From an uncultured Caulobacter sp. (GTDB lineage Bacteria > Pseudomonadota > Alphaproteobacteria > Caulobacterales > Caulobacteraceae): a DNA stretch of 17,467 nucleotides. Shown here one piece after another: positions 12,755 through 17,467 of the stretch; the stretch's first letter is position 1, and each line of letters begins with the position of its first letter. The notes under the pieces were generated by a model that was not told where the DNA came from, did no database searches, and saw only the letters and a list, made by a program, of their open reading frames with translations. The translations under genes and the position numbers were made by a program. Location: the NCBI RefSeq assembly GCF_937900395.1, contig NZ_CALCDX010000114.1:1-17467 (forward strand), given 5' to 3'.

Positions 12755-14353
12755 ATGCTGACTCTCTCCCGCTGGAAGATCATCGCCGTCACCCTGTCGG
12801 TGATCTTCGGGATTCTGTTCTCCTTGCCCAACGTGCTTCCCCAGAAGACGTTGGACGCGCTGCCCGGCTTCCTGCCGCACAAGAAGCTGAACCTCGGCCT
12901 CGACCTGCAAGGCGGCTCGTATCTGCTGTATGAGGTCGACACCGACGCTCTGCACCGCGAGCGGCTGTCGAACCTGACGGAAGACGTCCGCACCCAGCTG
13001 CGCAGCGAGCAGATCCCGTTCGGCGAGCTGAACCAGCAGGGCGAGATCATCAGCGTCCGCATCGGCGACGCGGCCCGCTACAACGACGCCCTGAATCTTC
13101 TGCGCAAGAACCTCGGCGCGCCGCTGGCCGGCGTGATCGGCGGCAAGGACGTGTCGGTCTCGGGCAAGGGCGATAACCGCATCGAAGTCCGCTTCGTGCC
13201 GGAAGCGATCAAGGCCGACGCCGTCAAGGCGGTCGACCAGTCGATCGAGACGATCCGCCGCCGGATCGACAGCCTGGGCACCAAGGAACCCTCGATCAAC
13301 CGCCAGGGCGAAAACCGGATCATGATCCAGGCGCCGGGCGAGAGCGATCCTGGCAAGCTGCGCGACATCATCGGCAAGACCGCCAAGCTGACCTTCCAGA
13401 TGGTCGACGAGACGGTGACGCCGGAAGACGTTCAGGCCGGCCGTATTCCCCCGGGGTCTGAAGTCCTGCCGGGCGATCAGTACTCGCCGTACTACGTGGT
13501 CAAGAAGCGCGCCCTGGTTTCGGGCGAGGAACTGACCAACGCCCAGCAGCAGTTCGACCCGCAGAGCGGCAATCCCGTTGTGGCGCTGACCTTCAACGCC
13601 TCTGGCGGCCGAAAGTTTGGCGACCTGACGGCCCGTAATGTCGGCAAGCGTTTCGCCATCGTGCTGGACGACAAGATCCTGTCGGCGCCCGTGATCAACG
13701 GCCCCATCACCGGCGGCAGCGGCATCATCACCGGCAACTTCACCGTCCAGAGCGCCAACGAACTGTCGCTGCTGCTGCGCTCGGGCGCTCTGCCGGCGCC
13801 GCTGAACGTCGAGGACCAGCGCACCGTGACCGCCGAGCTCGGCGCCGACGCCGTCAAGGCCGGCTCGATCTCGCTGGCCATCGGCGCGCTGTCGATGTTC
13901 GTGTTCGTGATCCTGGCCTATGGCCTGTTCGGCGGCTTCGCGGCCATCGCCCTGGTGGTCAACGTGCTCCTGATCGTCGGCATCATGTCGATGACCCAGG
14001 CGACCCTGACCTTCCCCGGCATCGCCGGCCTGATCCTGACCCTGGCCGTCGCCGTCGACGCCAACGTTCTGATCTACGAGCGCATGCGCGACGAGGCCAA
14101 CGCCGGGCGAACGCCCATGGCCGCGGCCGACCACGGCTACAAGCTGGCCCTGACCTCGATCCTGGACGCCAACATCACCAGCCTGATCTCGGGCCTGATC
14201 ATGTTCAGCTTCGGCTCGGGCCCGGTGAAGGGCTTCGCCTGGACCCTGGTGATCGGCGTGTTCACGTCGCTGTTCACCGCCATCTTCATCACCCAAGTGC
14301 TCATCGGCTGGTGGTTCAAGGCCACGAAGCCGAAGAAGCTGCCGATCGCATAG
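12755..14353 (+). CDS. secD: Protein translocase subunit SecD
   Basis: SecD uses the proton-motive force, with SecF, to pull proteins through and release them on the periplasmic side. The 532-residue protein has an N-terminal membrane helix (IIAVTLSVIFGILFSLPNVL, about residues 9-28). LNLGLDLQGGSYLLYEVD, the family signature, follows. The large periplasmic P1 region (about 60-365) includes IRRRIDSLGTKEPSINRQGE. The C-terminal five-helix membrane part starts at about residue 368. AVAVDANVLIYERMRDE (D435) is the SecD motif whose Asp is needed for proton-driven function in studied SecDF proteins. It has no obvious ribosome-binding site, so it may depend on transcription and translation from yajC. 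It is followed by secF after 12 bp. Confidence 0.97.
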   Translation: MLTLSRWKIIAVTLSVIFGILFSLPNVLPQKTLDALPGFLPHKKLNLGLDLQGGSYLLYEVDTDALHRERLSNLTEDVRTQLRSEQIPFGELNQQGEIISVRIGDAARYNDALNLLRKNLGAPLAGVIGGKDVSVSGKGDNRIEVRFVPEAIKADAVKAVDQSIETIRRRIDSLGTKEPSINRQGENRIMIQAPGESDPGKLRDIIGKTAKLTFQMVDETVTPEDVQAGRIPPGSEVLPGDQYSPYYVVKKRALVSGEELTNAQQQFDPQSGNPVVALTFNASGGRKFGDLTARNVGKRFAIVLDDKILSAPVINGPITGGSGIITGNFTVQSANELSLLLRSGALPAPLNVEDQRTVTAELGADAVKAGSISLAIGALSMFVFVILAYGLFGGFAAIALVVNVLLIVGIMSMTQATLTFPGIAGLILTLAVAVDANVLIYERMRDEANAGRTPMAAADHGYKLALTSILDANITSLISGLIMFSFGSGPVKGFAWTLVIGVFTSLFTAIFITQVLIGWWFKATKPKKLPIA

Positions 14354-14365
14354 GAGATCCGACCA

Positions 14366-15316
14366 ATGCGTTGGCCCCTCATTCGCTACATTCCCCGCGC
14401 CACCAAGTTCCGTTTCGTGCGCTGGGCCCCCGTCGCGGCCGTGTTCTCGGCCATCCTGCTGGTCGGAGCGATCGCCTCGCTGTTCCTGCAGGGGCTGAAC
14501 CTCGGCATCGACTTCAAGGGCGGCAACGCCCTGGAGATCGCCATGTCGCGGCCCGTGCCCCTGGCGGACCTGCGCGCGGCCATGAACCAGATCGGCGCCC
14601 ATGACGCCCAGGTGCAGGGCTTCGCCAGCCAGCCGAACTCGGCCATGGTCAAGTTCCTTCCGGCCAAGGGCGAGGCCCCCAGCGCGGCCTCGGCCAATGT
14701 CGAGCGCGAACTGGTCAAGCGCTTCCCCGACCTGAAGGTGACCAGCCGCTCGGAAGTGGGCGCCAAGGTCTCGGGCGAGCTTCTGATGTCCGGCTTCAAG
14801 GCCCTGGGCGTCGCCCTGCTGCTGACCCTGGGCTACATCTGGTTCCGCTTCGGCCTGTCCTATGGCACGGGCGCGGTCGTGGCCGTGATCCACGACATCG
14901 TCCTGACCCTGGGCCTGCTGTCGGTGGTCAAGATCGAGTTCTCGATGACCGAGATCGCGGCCCTGCTGACGGTGATCGGCTATTCGATGAACGAAAAGGT
15001 CATCACCTTCGACCGTCTGAAAGAGAACCTGCGCAAGTACAAGACGACCCCTCTGCGCGACATCATCGACCTGTCCGAGAACGAGCGTCTGTCGCGGACG
15101 ATCATCACCGGCACCACGGCTCTGCTGGCCCTGGGCGGCACGATGATATTCGGCGGTCCGGTGCTGTTCCCGCTGGTCTTCACCATGGTGTTCGGCATCA
15201 TCATCGGCACCTATTCGTCGATCTACATCGCCCTGCCGCTGATCCTGGTCTGGGGCGTCAAGCGCAACGACGACGACGCCACGCCGGTCAAGTTCGGCGC
15301 GGCCTCGCGGCCCTGA
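14366..15316 (+). CDS. secF: Protein translocase subunit SecF
   Basis: SecF is the partner of SecD. The 316-residue protein has an N-terminal membrane helix (VAAVFSAILLVGAIASLFLQ), GLNLGIDFKGGNALEI (family signature), a short periplasmic part, and a five-helix C-terminal half starting near residue 140. GYSMNEKVITFDRLKENLRK (about 205-224) corresponds to the conserved GYSxNDxVVxxDRxREN. Here the Asp that takes part in proton transport in well-studied SecDF is Glu (E210). SRTIITGTTALLALGG and FGGPVLFPLVFTMVFGIIIG complete the conserved regions. Separate secD and secF are normal here, whereas some bacteria fuse them. The stop TGA shares one base with the ATG of the next gene (TGATG), so the downstream gene is coupled. 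Confidence 0.96.
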   Translation: MRWPLIRYIPRATKFRFVRWAPVAAVFSAILLVGAIASLFLQGLNLGIDFKGGNALEIAMSRPVPLADLRAAMNQIGAHDAQVQGFASQPNSAMVKFLPAKGEAPSAASANVERELVKRFPDLKVTSRSEVGAKVSGELLMSGFKALGVALLLTLGYIWFRFGLSYGTGAVVAVIHDIVLTLGLLSVVKIEFSMTEIAALLTVIGYSMNEKVITFDRLKENLRKYKTTPLRDIIDLSENERLSRTIITGTTALLALGGTMIFGGPVLFPLVFTMVFGIIIGTYSSIYIALPLILVWGVKRNDDDATPVKFGAASRP

Positions 15317-15669
15317 TGCGCCAGCCGCCATCCATCGACGCCTGGGGCGGCGGCGGCTTCCGGGTCGCCGGCGTCTGGCGGCCCGGCTCGCTGCTGATCC
15401 TCGACGACCAGCCGCGCGACTGGGCCGCGACCGCCCTGGCGGACCTGACCCCGGAGTCGTTCGCCGAGGTCTTCGCCGCCGGCGGCGCCGTGGAGTTTGT
15501 TCTGCTGGGCGTGGGCCTCGCCAACGCCTTGCCGCCGCGCCCCGTGCGCGACGCCCTGAAAGCCGCGGGGATCGGCCTCGAGTTCATGAGCACCGAGGCC
15601 GCGGCTCGCACCTATAACGTCCTGGCCAGCGAAGGCCGCCGGATGGCCGCGGCGCTCATCGCGGTCTAA
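15316..15669 (+). CDS. Mth938-like (DUF498/NDUFAF3-type) protein
   Basis: The 117-residue protein matches the Mth938-like domain. It has a Gly-rich start (IDAWGGGGFRVAGVWRPGSL), the strand-rich middle (LLILDDQPRDW), the signature EFVLLGVGLANALPPRPVRD, and the ending GIGLEFMSTEAAARTYNVLA. No catalytic residues are known for this fold. The human member NDUFAF3 is a mitochondrial complex I assembly factor. In alphaproteobacteria the gene often follows secF, as here, with a one-base overlap (TGATG) that implies coupled translation. A role in membrane complex assembly is inference. It is the last gene of the yajC-secD-secF transcript, and a hairpin (15684-15702) follows. Confidence 0.9.
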   Translation: MRQPPSIDAWGGGGFRVAGVWRPGSLLILDDQPRDWAATALADLTPESFAEVFAAGGAVEFVLLGVGLANALPPRPVRDALKAAGIGLEFMSTEAAARTYNVLASEGRRMAAALIAV

Positions 15670-15912
15670 TCAGAACCAGCCTTCCTCGCCCTTGTGGCGA
15701 GGACCCATGGCGCGGCTTGGCTCATCGTCGGTCAGAGCTATTCGTCGGCGTGGTCGCCCGCGCGCAATGCTCGCTGAACCCTGGGTCCTAGGCGCAGGGC
15801 CTAGGAAGGCGGCGGCGTGAGCAACAAGAACCCTGTTCGCCCAAATCTTTGCCCGACTCCGAAAACACCCCTATGGTCCCGCCCAAGCAAAAGGGATCCT
15901 AGGGGGAAACCG
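15670..15912. other. Intergenic region with imperfect inverted repeat and promoter space
   Basis: These 243 bases hold no supported gene. They contain the 28-base imperfect arms at 15680-15707 and 15782-15809, and then about 100 bases that must include the promoter and leader of the PuuD-like gene. That gene is preceded by AGGGGG. Confidence 0.6.
15680..15809. repeat. Imperfect long inverted repeat downstream of the Mth938-like gene
   Basis: Arms 15680-15707 and 15782-15809 are 28 bases each and match at 22 positions as reverse complements, with perfect ends (CCTTCCT/AGGAAGG and GGACCCA/TGGGTCC). Each arm folds on its own: CCTCGCC-CTTGT-GGCGAGG on the left, CCTAGG-N7-CCTAGG on the right. It is a third repeat type, similar in plan to the others. 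The left hairpin could also act as a transcript end, although no T tract follows. Confidence 0.7.
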
Positions 15913-16527
15913 ATGTCTGGACTGCTTTCCAACTTCCGCAACACCATCATCGTCAGCTTCGTGCTGGCGCTGGTGATCGTCATTGGCTACGGCCACAGCC
16001 CGCAAGGGCATGGCCTGGTCTATTTCCAGGCCATCTACCGCTGGCTGCACGTGCTGTTCGGCATCCTGTGGATCGGGCTGCTGTACTATTTCAACTTCGT
16101 GCAGATTCGCGTCATGCCGCAGATCCCGGCCGAGCTGAAGCCGGCGGTCAGCAAGTACATCGCGCCCGAGGCCTTGTTCTGGTTCCGCTGGGCCGCCCTG
16201 GCGACCTGGGTCATGGGCGTCATCCTGGCCTATAGCCGCGGCTATATCCTGGAGGCCTTCACCCTGGGCCTGGCGGGCGGCTACACGCCGGGCGCCGACA
16301 TGGGCTTCACCTTCATCGGCACCGGCATGTGGCTGGCGACGGTGATGTTCTTCAACGTCTGGGTCTTCATCTGGCCGAACCAGAAGATCGCCTTGGGGCT
16401 AGTCGAGGCCGACGCGGACGCCAAGGCCAAGGCCGCCAAGACCGCCATGCTGTTTTCGCGCACCAACACCTTGCTCAGCATCCCGATGCTGGCGACCATG
16501 GCGATGAACCAGACGCTGTTCGGCTGA
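15913..16527 (+). CDS. Membrane protein related to the N-terminal domain of urate hydroxylase PuuD
   Basis: The 204-residue protein has about four to five membrane helices: TIIVSFVLALVIVIGYG (11-27), YRWLHVLFGILWIGLLYYF (42-60), WAALATWVMGVILAYS (about 93-108), a helix around FIGTGMWLATVMFFN, and a short C-terminal helix. The pattern LHVLFGILWIGLLYYFNFVQ and the ending NVWVFIWPNQKIALGLVEAD match the membrane domain (Urate_ox_N) of PuuD-type urate hydroxylases. The C-terminal cytochrome c part of those enzymes is absent here and no CXXCH occurs. His46 in RWLHV is a possible heme or quinone contact. Urate oxidation is therefore unproven. ATG 15913 has AGGGGGA just upstream. It is followed by an intrinsic terminator. 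Confidence 0.82.
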   Translation: MSGLLSNFRNTIIVSFVLALVIVIGYGHSPQGHGLVYFQAIYRWLHVLFGILWIGLLYYFNFVQIRVMPQIPAELKPAVSKYIAPEALFWFRWAALATWVMGVILAYSRGYILEAFTLGLAGGYTPGADMGFTFIGTGMWLATVMFFNVWVFIWPNQKIALGLVEADADAKAKAAKTAMLFSRTNTLLSIPMLATMAMNQTLFG

Positions 16528-16555
16528 CGCCGGCGGCGACACGCTGTAAGGGGAG

Positions 16556-16593
16556 GGCCCGCCGCGCATTCGCCGGCGGGCCTTCTTCGTTTT
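16556..16593 (+). terminator. Intrinsic terminator of the PuuD-like gene
   Basis: GGCCCGCCG (16556-16564) pairs perfectly with CGGCGGGCC (16574-16582), with a nine-base loop, followed by TTCTTCGTTTT. It ends six bases before the ATG at 16600, so the hairpin nearly reaches the next ribosome-binding region. Confidence 0.85.
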
Positions 16594-16599
16594 GAGCTC

Positions 16600-17313
16600 A
16601 TGGCCGACACCGAAACCCTCGACGACCTCGTCCGCCGCGTCGATCCCGACCGCTGGCTGACGACCCGCTTCATCGCCGATCCCGCCGCGCGGGCCGACGT
16701 GACCGCGCTGTACGGCCTGAACTACGAGCTGGCGCGGGTGGCCGGCGGCGTCTCCAACGCCCTGATGGGCGAGATCCGCATCACCTGGTGGCGCGAGGCG
16801 ATGGAAGAGGTCGCGGCCGCCAAGGCGCCGCGCAAGCATCCCAATGTCGAGGCCCTGGCCGCGTCGGGCTTCGATCCCAACGCCTTGGCCGCCCTGGCCG
16901 ATGCGCGCTTCACGGACTTGGACGAAGGCCCGCTGAACGACGAGGCGGCGGTGATGGCCTATGTCGACGGCACGGCGGGGGCGCTGGCGGTTCTAGCCGC
17001 GCGGCGGCTGGATCCCGGCGCCGATCCGCACGCCGTCAAGGGCGCGGCGCGGGCCTGGGGCTTGGCGGGGCTATGGCGCTTGAAGCAGGCCGGGCGTTCG
17101 CGCCTGCCGGAGAGCTGGACCCAGGCTGACGTGAAGCAGCGGGTCGAGGCTCAGCTGAAGGCCGCGCGGGACGAGATCAAGCGGCTGCCCGTGGCGGCCT
17201 TCCCGGCCGTGGCCCCGGCGGCGCTGGCGCGGTCTTACGTGTCAGGTCGCGAACTGAGCGAGCTGGAGAAGAAGGCTCGGCTGACGTTCTCTGTGGCGAC
17301 GGGGCGGCTTTAG
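16600..17313 (+). CDS. Squalene/phytoene-synthase-fold protein, NDUFAF6-like
   Basis: The 237-residue protein has the trans-prenyltransferase-type helical fold by pattern. ALYGLNYELARVAGGVSNAL and MGEIRITWWREAMEEV (about residues 40-75) are typical of the short squalene/phytoene-synthase-like proteins that include human NDUFAF6. ALADARFTDLDEGPLNDEAA and YVDGTAGALAVLAARRL follow. True squalene or phytoene synthases keep two Asp-rich DxxxD motifs for Mg-diphosphate. Here the first is replaced by LNYELARV, so prenyl-diphosphate coupling is unlikely. NDUFAF6 acts in assembly of respiratory complex I, and whether the bacterial protein does so is unknown. The start ATG 16600 follows a terminator closely, with only a weak GAG upstream. 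The true start may be served by read-through or a promoter inside the upstream gene. Confidence 0.86.
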   Translation: MADTETLDDLVRRVDPDRWLTTRFIADPAARADVTALYGLNYELARVAGGVSNALMGEIRITWWREAMEEVAAAKAPRKHPNVEALAASGFDPNALAALADARFTDLDEGPLNDEAAVMAYVDGTAGALAVLAARRLDPGADPHAVKGAARAWGLAGLWRLKQAGRSRLPESWTQADVKQRVEAQLKAARDEIKRLPVAAFPAVAPAALARSYVSGRELSELEKKARLTFSVATGRL

Positions 17314-17337
17314 CAGAGCCTTACGTTCAAACTAGGC

Positions 17338-17448
17338 GTGTCATCCCGGAAGCCTCGCAGAGGCTATCCGGGACCCAGGGGGTGACAAGGCGCTTCGTAC
17401 GCCGCCCCTGGTTCCCGGCTCTTCGCTGCGCTTCGGCCGGGATGACAC
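17338..17448. repeat. 111-bp nested palindromic intergenic repeat, copy 2
   Basis: It has the same outer arms as copy 1 at 4642-4751 (GTGTCATCCCGG and CCGGGATGACAC) and the same inner hairpin (AGCCTCG-N-AGAGGCT). The GGGACCCAGGGG / CCCCTGGTTCCC stem has one change. The central loop differs in sequence, so the arms are what is conserved. It lies 24 bases after the stop at 17313. Confidence 0.92.
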
Positions 17449-17467
17449 GGGATTTGGCTGGATCCCG

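Noticed and set aside
12692..15331. An 879-codon open frame on the minus strand opposite secD-secF
   Set aside because: Its translation is rich in Arg, Gln, Asp and His with no domain or membrane pattern, while the plus strand encodes unmistakable SecD and SecF. Long antisense frames are expected with this GC-rich codon usage.
1..17467. CRISPR array, tRNA or rRNA genes, transposase or integrase genes
   Set aside because: I found no regularly spaced direct repeats, no tRNA-like TTCGANTC arm in context, and no recombinase motifs. The repeats present are inverted and lie between genes.

Overview
The window is high-GC and codes densely on both strands. It looks like the chromosome of a Caulobacter-type alphaproteobacterium. 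Three things support this: the gene order nagZ-scpA-scpB-tatABC-serS-surE-pcm followed by a LysM/LytM division protein of the DipM type, then yajC-secD-secF; the many GTG/TTG starts with 1-4 bp overlaps; and GC-rich palindromic repeats between genes. The organism is inferred from gene order and protein character, not from a database match.

Layout. Bases 1-2207 hold the 3' part of nagZ (peptidoglycan recycling) overlapping scpA, then scpB (chromosome condensation), with a palindromic repeat between scpA and scpB. Bases 2217-2525 (minus) hold a small unknown protein. Bases 2799-4597 hold tatA, tatB and tatC, the twin-arginine translocase, with a possible attenuator between tatA and tatB. Bases 4642-4817 hold a 110-bp nested palindromic repeat and a strong terminator. 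Bases 4842-5303 (minus) encode a small secreted protein with two UrcA-like halves, with two perfect palindromes upstream. Bases 5598-10315 are serS, surE, pcm and a dipM-like gene, closed by an intrinsic terminator. Bases 10363-12270 (minus) are a two-DTG aspartyl protease and a DUF815-type ATPase. Bases 12390-15669 are yajC, secD, secF and a Mth938/NDUFAF3-like gene. Bases 15913-16527 encode a stand-alone PuuD-like membrane protein with a terminator. Bases 16600-17313 encode a squalene/phytoene-synthase-fold protein resembling NDUFAF6. A second copy of the 110-bp repeat closes the window.

Functionally this is mostly a conserved core cluster for envelope and protein export: Tat and Sec accessory translocation, peptidoglycan recycling and division-site remodelling, chromosome condensation, and protein or nucleotide repair (SurE, Pcm). 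The less conserved items look like insertions into that core: the UrcA-like gene, the aspartyl protease, the PuuD-like gene and the repeats.

Most interesting points: (i) surE-pcm-dipM parallels the enterobacterial surE-pcm-nlpD order, and this DipM-like protein has the same logic of LysM domains plus a LytM domain that has lost its zinc ligands; (ii) bacterial homologues of two mitochondrial complex I assembly factors (NDUFAF3 and NDUFAF6) lie beside secDF; (iii) a tandem UrcA-like protein sits behind an AT-rich perfect palindrome; (iv) SecF has Glu in place of the usual Asp in its proton-relay motif. I found no wholly new multi-gene defence or mobile system.
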